Part shown: one piece after another, positions 35,059 to 43,279 of the stretch
Position numbering within the stretch: the stretch's first letter is position 1
Layout of the letters: every line of letters begins with the position of its first letter
From: Kluyvera sp046569695
GTDB lineage: Bacteria > Pseudomonadota > Gammaproteobacteria > Enterobacterales > Enterobacteriaceae
Reading direction: 5' to 3'
Assembly: GCF_046569695.1 (NCBI RefSeq)
Contig: NZ_JBKHUI010000002.1
Span: forward strand, 186,001 to 250,000
DNA: 64,000 bases
Made by a program: the position numbers and the translations under genes
The notes under the pieces: generated by a model
Databases searched by the model: none
What the model was told of the DNA's origin: nothing
What the model saw: the letters and a program-made list of their open reading frames with translations, nothing else

Positions 35059-36225
35059 ATGCCTCCGTTGAAACGTAGTCTGCTTTTTTCTGCCGCGCTC
35101 TGTGTGGCGTCATTGACCTCGGTGCAGGCCGCACAGCCTCTTACCACCCCCGCATTTGCGTCCGATATTGTTGACCGCTACGCCAATCATATTTATTACG
35201 GCAGCGGTGCGACCGGCATGGCACTGGTGGTTATCGATGGCAATCAGCGGGTGTTCAGAAGCTTTGGCGAGACGCGCCCAGGCAACAACGTGCATCCCCA
35301 GCTCGATTCCGTTATCCGTATTGCCTCACTGAGTAAGCTAATGACCAGCGAGATGCTGGTAAAACTGCTCGACCAGGGCGTGGTGAAGCTTAACGATCCG
35401 CTCAGCAAATATGCCCCGCCGGGTGCACGCGTTCCAACCTATAACGGCACGCCGATAACGCTGGTCAATCTGGCAACTCATACCAGCAGCCTGCCACGCG
35501 AAATGCCAGGCGGTGCGGCTAATCGCCCGGTCTTCGTCTGGCCAACGCAGTCTCAGCGCTGGAGCTATCTCTCCACGGCAAAACTGCACGCTGCGCCAGG
35601 CTCACAGGCGAGCTATTCGAACCTGGCGTTTGACCTGCTGGCCGACGCGCTAGGCAACGCCACGCATAAACCTTATCCACAGTTGTTTGAAGAGCAAATT
35701 GCCCGTCCGCTGGGCATGAAGGACACCACCTTTACCCCCTCACCGGATCAATGCGGTCGTCTGATGGTGGCGGAAAAAGGGGCAAGTCCGTGCAATAACA
35801 CGCTCGCGGCAATGGGCAGCGGCGGTGTTTATTCCACGCCGGGCGATATGATGCGCTGGATGCAGCAGTATCTTTCATCTGATTTCTATCATCGCAGCAG
35901 TCAGGCAGATCGCATGCAAACCTTGGTTTACAAGCGTAATCAACTCACTCGCGTGGTGGGGATGGACGTTCCGGGTCATGCTGATGCGTTAGGGTTAGGT
36001 TGGGTCTATATGGCGCCGAAAAATGGCCGACCGGGTATTATCCAGAAAACCGGCGGTGGCGGCGGTTTTATCACCTATATGGCGATGATTCCTCAGGCTA
36101 ACGTAGGCGCATTTGTGGTGGTCACGCGTTCTCCGCTTACCCGTTTTGTGAATATGAGCGACGGTATCAACGAGCTGGTGACCGAACTGAGCGGCAACAA
36201 AGCTGCCGTCATTCCGGCATCTTAG
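35059..36225 (+). CDS. ampH: D-alanyl-D-alanine carboxypeptidase/endopeptidase AmpH
   Basis: AmpH is a class C beta-lactamase-fold penicillin-binding protein (PBP4B-like) that trims and cuts peptidoglycan in the periplasm and has weak beta-lactamase activity. Here it has 388 residues, a signal peptide ending near VQAA, active-site SLSK (Ser and Lys), the YSN motif and KTGGGGG. ATG 35059 is annotated; a TTG three codons later aligns with the E. coli first residue (KRSLLFSA) and may be the true start. It is divergent from sbmA. Confidence 0.94.
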   Translation: MPPLKRSLLFSAALCVASLTSVQAAQPLTTPAFASDIVDRYANHIYYGSGATGMALVVIDGNQRVFRSFGETRPGNNVHPQLDSVIRIASLSKLMTSEMLVKLLDQGVVKLNDPLSKYAPPGARVPTYNGTPITLVNLATHTSSLPREMPGGAANRPVFVWPTQSQRWSYLSTAKLHAAPGSQASYSNLAFDLLADALGNATHKPYPQLFEEQIARPLGMKDTTFTPSPDQCGRLMVAEKGASPCNNTLAAMGSGGVYSTPGDMMRWMQQYLSSDFYHRSSQADRMQTLVYKRNQLTRVVGMDVPGHADALGLGWVYMAPKNGRPGIIQKTGGGGGFITYMAMIPQANVGAFVVVTRSPLTRFVNMSDGINELVTELSGNKAAVIPAS

Positions 36226-36848
36226 TAGTGAGTAGGCAAGCGCGTGATGCTAACGAGTTTGCCTTTATCCATTTCGATATACTCCCCTTTGCGTAACGCG
36301 GAGAGCACTTCGGCTATGACTGAACGTGAGATTCGCGTGCGCTGCTGAATATAGTTCAGCACCCCCATTCGCGAACGGATATCTTCATCCCAGTCGATCA
36401 TCGTCAGCAGCGTCGAGCGGATCTGCTGGTAATGGTTGGTGCCAATGAGTTGTCTGTCACGCATTTCTAGCATCCGGGTTTGCCATGTCATCCAGTAAAA
36501 TGCTTCTCGCCATAGCTGATAGCGTTCCAGACACTTGAGCGTTTCCCCTGACGGAAGATAGTAACCACGGCAGTCGCTCTCTGCGACCATCGTGTAGCTA
36601 TTACGGATAGTATTCGCTGCAGCACCCAGCCCAAAAATCGATGGGCTTTGCAGAATGCCACAAAGAACATGGCCTTCGTTTCGATGCAACGACACCACAC
36701 CCTGCTGAATGACAACAGTGACATCGTTCAGAGTACAATTGGCTGGGAGTAGCATTTCCCCTGGAGAGACCTGAAAATGCGTTGCCGTGTGTGAGAGTTT
36801 TTTATCAAGAGCCATAAATTCACGGAGCGGCTTGCTTGAATGAGGCAT
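36222..36848 (-). CDS. iprA: Peroxide-resistance regulator IprA (YaiV)
   Basis: IprA is a Crp-fold protein reported to influence hydrogen peroxide resistance in Salmonella. The 208-residue product (MPHSSKPLREFMALDKK start at 36848) has an N-terminal cyclic-nucleotide-binding-like barrel and a C-terminal helix-turn-helix (RTRISRSVIAEVLSALRKG), ending SITRLPTHY as in E. coli YaiV. Its stop overlaps the ampH stop by 4 bases, tail to tail. Two hairpins immediately upstream end transcription of the old autotransporter. Confidence 0.9.
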   Translation of the reverse strand: MPHSSKPLREFMALDKKLSHTATHFQVSPGEMLLPANCTLNDVTVVIQQGVVSLHRNEGHVLCGILQSPSIFGLGAAANTIRNSYTMVAESDCRGYYLPSGETLKCLERYQLWREAFYWMTWQTRMLEMRDRQLIGTNHYQQIRSTLLTMIDWDEDIRSRMGVLNYIQQRTRISRSVIAEVLSALRKGEYIEMDKGKLVSITRLPTHY

Positions 36849-36864
36849 GTTATGCAATCCCTGC

Positions 36865-36889
36865 AAAAAAGCCCGTCATCATGACGGGC
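36865..36889 (-). terminator. Rho-independent terminator downstream of autotransporter remnant
   Basis: GCCCGTC / GACGGGC with a 5-base loop is followed on the minus strand by TTTTTTGCAG, between the remnant's stop and iprA. Confidence 0.8.
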
Positions 36890-36906
36890 GTTGAATAAAG
36901 CGTAAA

Positions 36907-36932
36907 ACACCGGGAAGTCTCCTTCCCGGTGT
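36907..36932 (-). terminator. Second hairpin downstream of autotransporter remnant
   Basis: An 11-bp stem ACACCGGGAAG / CTTCCCGGTGT with a 4-base loop is followed on the minus strand by TTTACG, 9 bases past the remnant's stop. It is stronger as a stem than as a terminator. Confidence 0.55.
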
Positions 36933-36940
36933 GATGAGGA

Positions 36941-37391
36941 TTACCAGGTGTATTTCACACCGGCATTAGCCGCACAATCCTGATCGCCAACCTTCATCTT
37001 GTTGCTCAGACGATAGCTATCACCAGATTGGAACAGACCAGAAATCGCACCGTATGGAATCAGGTAGCCCGACTCATTATTCTGCCAGTCATAGCCCAGT
37101 TTCAGACCAAAGCCAAATGCATCAGAAGCGCTATTGCCATCTACATAAGCGCCATTACTCATGGTTGCGCTCAGGTCGTTGGTGAAGTGGCTGTAGCTCA
37201 GGTTGCCATCCAGGAAGACATTGTTGGCAAAACGCGCTGAAGGTCGCGGTAGTGTTAGCATCCCACACATAGATAAGCTCTTTACCTTTGTAGTCAGCAA
37301 TGTTGCCTGCGCCGGTAGAGTTGTTGATACGAACGTTGTAGTTACCAGATGCAGCATTTACGTTGTCTTCCGCATCATGTTGGTCCATCAA
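36941..37391 (-). pseudogene. Degraded AIDA-type autotransporter
   Basis: Two frames must be joined. The first (37391 to about 37233) encodes the end of a passenger domain, NYNVRINNSTGAGNIADYKG then GKELIYVWD and ATFSA, typical of pertactin/AIDA-like autotransporters. The second (from about 37232) encodes the last 95 or so residues of an outer-membrane beta-barrel, ending AGVKYTW. The region between, normally the linker and most of the barrel, is missing and the frame changes at the junction. The N-terminal signal and passenger are also gone. It sits between iprA and hemB, where E. coli has the autotransporter yaiT/yaiU, so it is likely the remnant of that locus. Confidence 0.8.
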
Positions 37392-37865
37392 TTAACAATT
37401 GCAATAAAACATTTCTTTGTATGGGGAGAGGATTATGTGACGCGCATGACAAATGGTTCAATCATAGTTTATGCATAATTCTAATTCGGACGCATTAAAT
37501 ATAAAACAACATTCACAAAGTAAAAGCAAAAGCAATAAAATCAATAAGATAAAAAATAAATGCAAAACCAAAACGAATAAATAAAACAAGAAAAATTCAA
37601 TTAATAAATAAATGACCGCTCATGAAAATCGCGCACAACAGATTTTTTAAAAATAAAAAATACAAATAAAACAAAAACCAAATAAATAATATATATCTTA
37701 TAAGGCATTAAACAAGGATAAACATTATTTATTCTGATTGCTGTTGAGTTATATCTTATACTCCCTCCACATCTCTGCCGTTCGCATAACCCCCACTTTG
37801 GTAAAACATCCTCGCCCTGATTCGGTTACAATAGCGCCCCTTGTTTCACAAACATCAGGCATACC
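37392..37865. other. 474-bp AT-rich region with strongly A-biased plus strand
   Basis: From about 37495 to 37700 the plus strand is made largely of A with scattered C, G and T, in runs such as AAATAAATAATATATA, unlike the GC-rich neighbours. It covers the former upstream region of the autotransporter remnant and the approach to hemB. Such AT-rich tracts are typical H-NS targets. The hemB promoter should lie in the last 100 bases. No gene was found. Confidence 0.6.
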
Positions 37866-38840
37866 ATGACAGACTTACTCCATCGCCCCCGTCGCCTGCG
37901 CAAATCTCCTGCGCTGCGCGCTATGTTTGAAGAGACAACACTGAGCTTAAATGACCTGGTGTTGCCGATTTTTGTTGAAGAAGAAATCAACGATTACAAA
38001 GCCATCGAGGCTATGCCGGGCGTGATGCGCATTCCAGAGAAGCATCTGGCACGCGAAATTGAACGCATCGCCAACGCCGGTATCCGCTCGGTGATGACTT
38101 TTGGTATCTCTCACCACACCGACGACACCGGCAGCGATGCCTGGAAAGAAGACGGCCTGGTGGCACGTATGTCTCGCATCTGCAAGCAGACCGTACCGGA
38201 GATGATCGTCATGTCCGATACCTGCTTCTGCGAATACACCTCTCACGGCCACTGCGGCGTACTGTGCGACCACGGCGTTGATAACGACCTGACCCTTGCC
38301 AACCTCGGCAAACAGGCCGTCGTTGCCGCAGCGGCAGGCGCAGACTTTATCGCACCTTCCGCGGCAATGGACGGTCAGGTACAGGCCATTCGCCAGGCGC
38401 TCGACGCGGCAGGCTTCACCGATACCGCCATCATGTCCTACTCCACCAAATTCGCCTCCTCCTTCTACGGCCCGTTCCGTGAAGCTGCTGGCACCGCGCT
38501 GAAGGGCGATCGTAAAACCTATCAGATGAACCCGATGAACCGCCGCGAGGCGATTCGCGAGTCGCTTCTGGACGAAGCTCAGGGCGCCGACTGTCTGATG
38601 GTGAAACCGGCGGGCGCGTACCTCGATATTCTGCGTGATATCCGCGAACGTACAGAACTGCCGATTGGCGCTTACCAGGTGAGCGGTGAATACGCGATGA
38701 TTAAATTCGCCGCGCAGGCCGGCGCAATTGATGAAGAGAAAGTGGTTCTGGAAAGCCTGGGCGCCATTAAACGCGCGGGCGCGGACCTTATCTTCAGCTA
38801 CTTCGCGCTCGACTTAGCCGAGAAGAAAATCCTGCGTTAA
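37866..38840 (+). CDS. hemB: Delta-aminolevulinic acid dehydratase (porphobilinogen synthase)
   Basis: HemB condenses two aminolevulinate molecules to porphobilinogen in haem synthesis. The 324-residue protein has the zinc cysteines in DTCFCEYTSHGHCGVLCDHG, and catalytic lysines in SYSTKFASSFYGPFR and MVKPAGAYLDI. Length and sequence match E. coli HemB. ATG 37866 follows a weak AGGCATACC; its own promoter in the upstream AT-rich gap is expected. Confidence 0.97.
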   Translation: MTDLLHRPRRLRKSPALRAMFEETTLSLNDLVLPIFVEEEINDYKAIEAMPGVMRIPEKHLAREIERIANAGIRSVMTFGISHHTDDTGSDAWKEDGLVARMSRICKQTVPEMIVMSDTCFCEYTSHGHCGVLCDHGVDNDLTLANLGKQAVVAAAAGADFIAPSAAMDGQVQAIRQALDAAGFTDTAIMSYSTKFASSFYGPFREAAGTALKGDRKTYQMNPMNRREAIRESLLDEAQGADCLMVKPAGAYLDILRDIRERTELPIGAYQVSGEYAMIKFAAQAGAIDEEKVVLESLGAIKRAGADLIFSYFALDLAEKKILR

Positions 38841-38894
38841 TCACGCGCTGGGTTTCCCGGCGGCGCTATGCCTGGACGGGCTACGCTTGTGTAG

Positions 38895-38937
38895 GTAGCC
38901 CGGACGAAGCGTTTACGCCGACGCTTGGCCGGGCTAC
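38895..38937. repeat. GTAGCCCGG palindromic repeat
   Basis: Arms GTAGCCCGG-CGAAGCGT and ACGCTTGGCCGGGCTAC surround TTACGCCG in the gap after hemB. A degenerate second copy (GACGGGCTACGC) adjoins on the left. Confidence 0.7.
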
Positions 38938-39026
38938 GTTTCAACGCCCCTCAAAACGTCACCAAACCGCCATACAACCGACACATCCCCCTTCTACTGT
39001 CACAGCAGGACAGAGGAGGAGCCGCT

Positions 39027-40733
39027 ATGTTTAGTCTCGACAATGTCATCGACGACCTATGGCCTCAGGCGAGGCCCGCCCCCTGGCAAAAAAAAGTACT
39101 GAAGAAGCTGCTGCATGAAGAAGAATTTCAACAGTTTGCCGCACGCCATCGCCACCTGAAAGGGTTAGATACCGTCGAACAGGTGCTGGAACATCTCAAT
39201 ATTGACTGCGCGGTTCCGGTTCGCTGCCTGGAACAAATCCCTGAAAATGGCCCACTGGTCATCGTCGCCAACCACCCTACCGGCACGCTCGATGGTCTGG
39301 CCCTGCTCTACGCTGTCTCCCGCGTACGTCGCGATGTGAAAGTCGTCACCAACCGTATGTTGACCCACCTTGAACCGCTCAGCTCGCTGTTTATTCCGGT
39401 TGATAACATCAACGGCCGCACCTCAAAAGCGGCGCTCCAGCAGATGGACGCGCAGTTGCAAAATGGCGGTGTACTGATTTTCTTCCCGGCAGGCGAAGTG
39501 TCACGGCTGACGCGTAGGGGGATCCGCGATAAAAAATGGCATTCCGGCTTTATTAAGCTCGCAGCCAAATACCGTGCGCCGCTGCTACCGGCATGGATAG
39601 ACGGTCGTAATAGCGCACTGTTCTACGCCAGCACGTTGATATCTCAACATCTGCCGCTGCTGCTGTTGATGCAGCAGATGTTCCGCCGCCGTAACGGCAG
39701 CCTGCCGGTAACCATTGGCGAGCAGATCGCCTGGTCCGCGTGGTTTAACCCGCAGTCCACGCCGCGTGAAATGACCGAGAAGTGCTATCGCCACCTTCAT
39801 CTGTTGGGTAAAGGACTACCGGGAATTTTCAAAACCGAAAGCGCCATCGCCCGCCCGGAGGCCCGCGCCTTACTGAAGCGCGAGCTGAGCCAGGCCGAAT
39901 GTCTGGGGCGCACGGCTGACGGCAAAGTCATTTATCTGTGGCAGCGTAACGGCCAGGAGGACGCGCCACTGCTGCGTGAACTGGGCCGCCTGCGTGAAAT
40001 TGCCTTCCGGGCCGTGGGCGAAGGGAGCGGTAAGCGTCGCGATGTCGATGGCTATGATGATGATTATTTGCATCTGATCCTCTGGGATGAAGAGGATTTA
40101 GAAATCGTCGGCGCCTATCGTTTTATGCCTACCGCTATGCAGTTAGAAAAGCGCGGACTGGATGGCATTTACAGCTACAGCCTGTTCCACTACGACGCGC
40201 GCATGGACGATATTCTGCAACACGGGATTGAGCTGGGACGCAGCTTTATTCAGCCGCGCTACTGGGGCCGTCGTGGGCTGGACTATCTGTGGTCCGGTAT
40301 TGGTGCCTATCTGGCACGCTATCCGCACTATCGTTACCTGTTTGGCCCGGTCTCGATTTCAGGCGGACTGCCGCCGTCGGCACGGGATCTACTGGTCGCC
40401 TTCTACCGTCTGTGGTTCCCGGCCACGCATCCGCTGGCGGAGTCACGTCGCCCGTATCCGGCCTCGTTGCCCGATGTGCTGGCGCAGTTTGGCGGTGAGG
40501 ATTACAGCGAAGACCTGACGCGGCTCAAATCGCTGCTCGGCAACCTTGGCTGCGGTATTCCACCGCTCTACAAGCAGTATTCGGAAGTCTGCGAACCCGG
40601 CGGCGTGCAGTTTATCGATTTTGGCAGCGACCCGGAGTTTAACAACTGCGTGGATGGGCTGGTGTTGGTGGATTTAACCTATCTGAAGGCGAATCGGTAT
40701 CAGCGGTATATCGGGGCGCATTTAGGTTTGTAG
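39027..40733 (+). CDS. Two-domain acyltransferase, OlsF-like (candidate ornithine lipid synthase)
   Basis: The 568-residue protein joins two acyltransferase modules. The N-terminal PlsC-like module has NHPTGTLD (residues 82-89) and FPAGEVS (153-159), the motifs for transfer to glycerol or ornithine lipids. The C-terminal GNAT-like module (about 330-568) has the OlsB-family core ending in ELGRSF (402-407). This N-PlsC/C-OlsB fusion is the architecture of OlsF, the bifunctional ornithine lipid synthase described in Serratia. ATG 39027 follows GAGGAGG. It stands alone between hemB and tauD; E. coli K-12 lacks it here. Its stop codon TAG is the first bases of a REP element. Activity is inferred from architecture. 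Confidence 0.75.
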   Translation: MFSLDNVIDDLWPQARPAPWQKKVLKKLLHEEEFQQFAARHRHLKGLDTVEQVLEHLNIDCAVPVRCLEQIPENGPLVIVANHPTGTLDGLALLYAVSRVRRDVKVVTNRMLTHLEPLSSLFIPVDNINGRTSKAALQQMDAQLQNGGVLIFFPAGEVSRLTRRGIRDKKWHSGFIKLAAKYRAPLLPAWIDGRNSALFYASTLISQHLPLLLLMQQMFRRRNGSLPVTIGEQIAWSAWFNPQSTPREMTEKCYRHLHLLGKGLPGIFKTESAIARPEARALLKRELSQAECLGRTADGKVIYLWQRNGQEDAPLLRELGRLREIAFRAVGEGSGKRRDVDGYDDDYLHLILWDEEDLEIVGAYRFMPTAMQLEKRGLDGIYSYSLFHYDARMDDILQHGIELGRSFIQPRYWGRRGLDYLWSGIGAYLARYPHYRYLFGPVSISGGLPPSARDLLVAFYRLWFPATHPLAESRRPYPASLPDVLAQFGGEDYSEDLTRLKSLLGNLGCGIPPLYKQYSEVCEPGGVQFIDFGSDPEFNNCVDGLVLVDLTYLKANRYQRYIGAHLGL

Positions 40734-40809
40734 GCCGGATAAGGCGTTTACGCCGCCATCCGGCACGGTGCCGCATCGTGCCGGATGGCGCTACGCTTAT
40801 CCGGCCTAC
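40730..40809. repeat. REP pair (BIME) between olsF-like gene and tauD
   Basis: GTAGGCCGGATAAGGCGTTT and its inverted partner GCTTATCCGGCCTAC, with a CGGCACGGTGCCG core, form a classical enterobacterial REP pair. It begins within the last codon of the upstream gene and supplies its stop. Confidence 0.88.
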
Positions 40810-40829
40810 AATCGGCACCCGTCGGGATT

Positions 40830-41681
40830 TCATGGCGCACGATAAAACGGCTTATCCCCCAGAATCGTCGCCCGATGCATAATCCGTCGCTGCGGCAGAT
40901 AATCGGCATTCGCGTAGTGCTGCGTTACCCGGTTATCCCAAATCGCCACATCGTTCGGCTGCCAGCGCCAGCGCACCTGAAACTCTGGCCTGGTGACGTG
41001 GTTAAACAGGAAGCTCAGCAGCGCCTCGCTCTCTTTCTCCGTCACGTCGACAATGCGGGTGGTAAATCCTTCGTTAACAAACAGCGCCTGCTTGCCGGTC
41101 ACCGGATGGGTACGCACCACCGGGTGCAGCAGCGGTGGATTTTTGGCGACCGCCTCCTGCCAGCGCTGATGCTCCTCTTCGGTTTTGCGGTACTTGTACT
41201 CCTGGAACGATTTACGGAAATCGTGCTCTGCACGCAGGCCGCTCAGCAGCGCTTTAAACGGTTCGGAAAGTGCATCATAGGCCGCAATGCCGCTGGTCCA
41301 CAGCGTATCGCCACCGGTAGACGGCAGCTCTTTCGCCGCCAGAATCGCCCCGGCAGGCGGCGTCTCAATAAAGGTGACATCGGTATGCCAGTTGTCGTTA
41401 TCCGGCGGATTATTGTCGTGCGTATCCAGCACGATAATCTCGTCCACGCCCGGCGCATGCGGGTAAACCGGGTGGATATGCAGATCGCCAAAGCGCAGCG
41501 CCAGTTCGCGCTGTTGCTCCGGGGTGATCAACTGTTCACGCAGGAACACCACCTGATGGCGAAGCACCGCGTGATACAGCTGTTCAAACTGGTTATCGCT
41601 CAGCGGGCGGGTCAGGTCCGCGCCGGAAATCTGCGCGCCAATATATGGCCCCAGCGGGGTAATTGCCAGACGTTCACTCAT
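40830..41681 (-). CDS. tauD: Taurine dioxygenase
   Basis: TauD is the Fe(II)/2-oxoglutarate dioxygenase that releases sulfite from taurine for sulfur supply. The 283-residue protein has iron ligands His99 and Asp101 in NWHTDVTF, at the same positions as E. coli TauD, and the distal His with the 2-oxoglutarate Arg near the C-terminus (NRVTQHYAN). The start overlaps the tauC stop by ATGA. It is the last gene of tauABCD. Confidence 0.96.
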   Translation of the reverse strand: MSERLAITPLGPYIGAQISGADLTRPLSDNQFEQLYHAVLRHQVVFLREQLITPEQQRELALRFGDLHIHPVYPHAPGVDEIIVLDTHDNNPPDNDNWHTDVTFIETPPAGAILAAKELPSTGGDTLWTSGIAAYDALSEPFKALLSGLRAEHDFRKSFQEYKYRKTEEEHQRWQEAVAKNPPLLHPVVRTHPVTGKQALFVNEGFTTRIVDVTEKESEALLSFLFNHVTRPEFQVRWRWQPNDVAIWDNRVTQHYANADYLPQRRIMHRATILGDKPFYRAP

Positions 41682-42505
41682 TGTATTTCTCCATGCCAGG
41701 GGGTCAGACGGCGCTGAAGCGCACGCAGCCCGAGTTCCAGACTAAAAGCGATAATCGCGATCACCGCGATGCCAGCCAGCACCACGTCAGTGGCTAAAAA
41801 CTCCCCGGCGGACTGCACCATAAAACCTAAACCTCGGGTCGCCGCGATAAGCTCGGCAGCCACCAGCGTCGACCAGCCCACACCTAATCCAATGCGCAGC
41901 CCGGTGAGAATCTCCGGCAGCGCGCCGGGTAAAATCACCAGCCACAGCACCTGAGCACGTTTAGCACCGAGCGACTGAGCGGCGCGAATACGCACCTGCT
42001 GCGCGCTTTTCACCCCCGCCAGGGTCGACATCGCCACCGGGGCGAAAATCGCCAGGTAGATCAGCAGGATCTTCGAGGTTTCGCCGATCCCAAACCAGAT
42101 AACCATCAGCGGCAGATAGGCCAGCGGCGGCACCGGGCGGTAAAGTTCAATTAATGGATCGAGAACACCGCGCACCGTTGGGCTCAGGCCCATGGCGATC
42201 CCCACCGGAATACCGATTATTGTCGCCGCCAACAGCGCCACGACAATACGTCCAAGACTCGCCGCCAGATGCTGCCACAGCGTGGCATCCATAAATCCCT
42301 GCGGGCCGGCAATAGTCAGCAGCTTATTCAGCACCTGCCCCGGCGCGGGTAAAAACAGCGGGCTAACCCAGTGCGCGGCCGCGACCGCCCACCAGATAAC
42401 CAGCAGCACCGCCAGCGTGACAAGGCTCAGCGTCAGATGGCGCGAGAACGGCCAGCGCAGCTTCAGCGTGCGCGTCCGCGGTTTATCGTTAATCACCACG
42501 CTCAT
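41678..42505 (-). CDS. tauC: Taurine ABC transporter permease
   Basis: TauC is the membrane permease of the taurine importer. The 275-residue protein has about six hydrophobic segments and the permease motif near SLGAKRAQVLWLVILPGALP (EAA loop). It overlaps both neighbours by ATGA, so the operon is translationally coupled. E. coli TauC has the same length. Confidence 0.96.
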   Translation of the reverse strand: MSVVINDKPRTRTLKLRWPFSRHLTLSLVTLAVLLVIWWAVAAAHWVSPLFLPAPGQVLNKLLTIAGPQGFMDATLWQHLAASLGRIVVALLAATIIGIPVGIAMGLSPTVRGVLDPLIELYRPVPPLAYLPLMVIWFGIGETSKILLIYLAIFAPVAMSTLAGVKSAQQVRIRAAQSLGAKRAQVLWLVILPGALPEILTGLRIGLGVGWSTLVAAELIAATRGLGFMVQSAGEFLATDVVLAGIAVIAIIAFSLELGLRALQRRLTPWHGEIQ

Positions 42506-43269
42506 GAGAAGGCCTCCCGTTGCTCAAACACTCGGCTCAGCACGTATTCGCGCTGGGCAATAAACTGCGGGTCAGACTTAATGCTGCGACACGACTCACC
42601 GGCCACAAACCGACGGGCAAAATCGAGGGATAAACGCTCCAGCACGCGGCCAGGCCCCGGAGACAGCAGCACCAGTTCGGTCGCCATAAACACCGCTTCT
42701 TCGATGTCATGGGTAATCAGCAGCACCTTTTTGCCCGTTTCATGCCACAGCTTGAGCAGCAGGGTTTGCATCTGCTCGCGGGTAAAGGCATCGAGCGCGC
42801 CGAACGGCTCATCCAGCAGCAGCAACTGCGGGTTGGCCGCCAGTGCGCGGGCAATGCCAACCCGCTGGCGCTGGCCGCCGGAGAGCTGCCAGATAAAGCG
42901 CCTCTCAGCCCCCTCCAGCCCGACCTTTTTCAGCATCAGCGCGGCAATATCCCGACGCTCGGTTTTGTTTACCCCGGCCAGTTGCAGTCCCAGCGCGACG
43001 TTATCCTGCACGTTGCGCCACGGCAGTAGCCCTTCATTCTGAAAGACCACGCCGCGCTCGGCCCCCGGGCCATCAACATGTTTTCCATCGAGGATGATGC
43101 TGCCGTGCTGATACGGCACAAATCCGGCGATCAGGTTCAGCAGCGTGGTTTTACCGCAGCCAGAAGGCCCCAGCACCACCAGCAGTTCACCGCTGTCCAA
43201 CGTGAGATTGATATCCGCCAGCGCAGGTTTACCGCCGTAGTCAGCGGAAAGATGCGAGATTTGCAGCAT
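42502..43269 (-). CDS. tauB: Taurine ABC transporter ATP-binding protein
   Basis: TauB is the ATPase of the taurine importer. Its 255 residues carry Walker A GPSGCGKTT (about 34-42), Q-loop, signature LSGGQRQRVGIARAL and Walker B LLLLDEPFGALD. The second of two tandem ATGs is chosen because it matches MLQISHL and is better spaced from GGGGG. It sits 10 bp after tauA. Confidence 0.96.
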   Translation of the reverse strand: MLQISHLSADYGGKPALADINLTLDSGELLVVLGPSGCGKTTLLNLIAGFVPYQHGSIILDGKHVDGPGAERGVVFQNEGLLPWRNVQDNVALGLQLAGVNKTERRDIAALMLKKVGLEGAERRFIWQLSGGQRQRVGIARALAANPQLLLLDEPFGALDAFTREQMQTLLLKLWHETGKKVLLITHDIEEAVFMATELVLLSPGPGRVLERLSLDFARRFVAGESCRSIKSDPQFIAQREYVLSRVFEQREAFS

Positions 43270-43279
43270 CATGGCCCCC

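Noticed and set aside
37440..37720. Possible mobile-element insertion site
   Set aside because: No terminal inverted repeats, target duplication or transposase was seen. Only composition is unusual.
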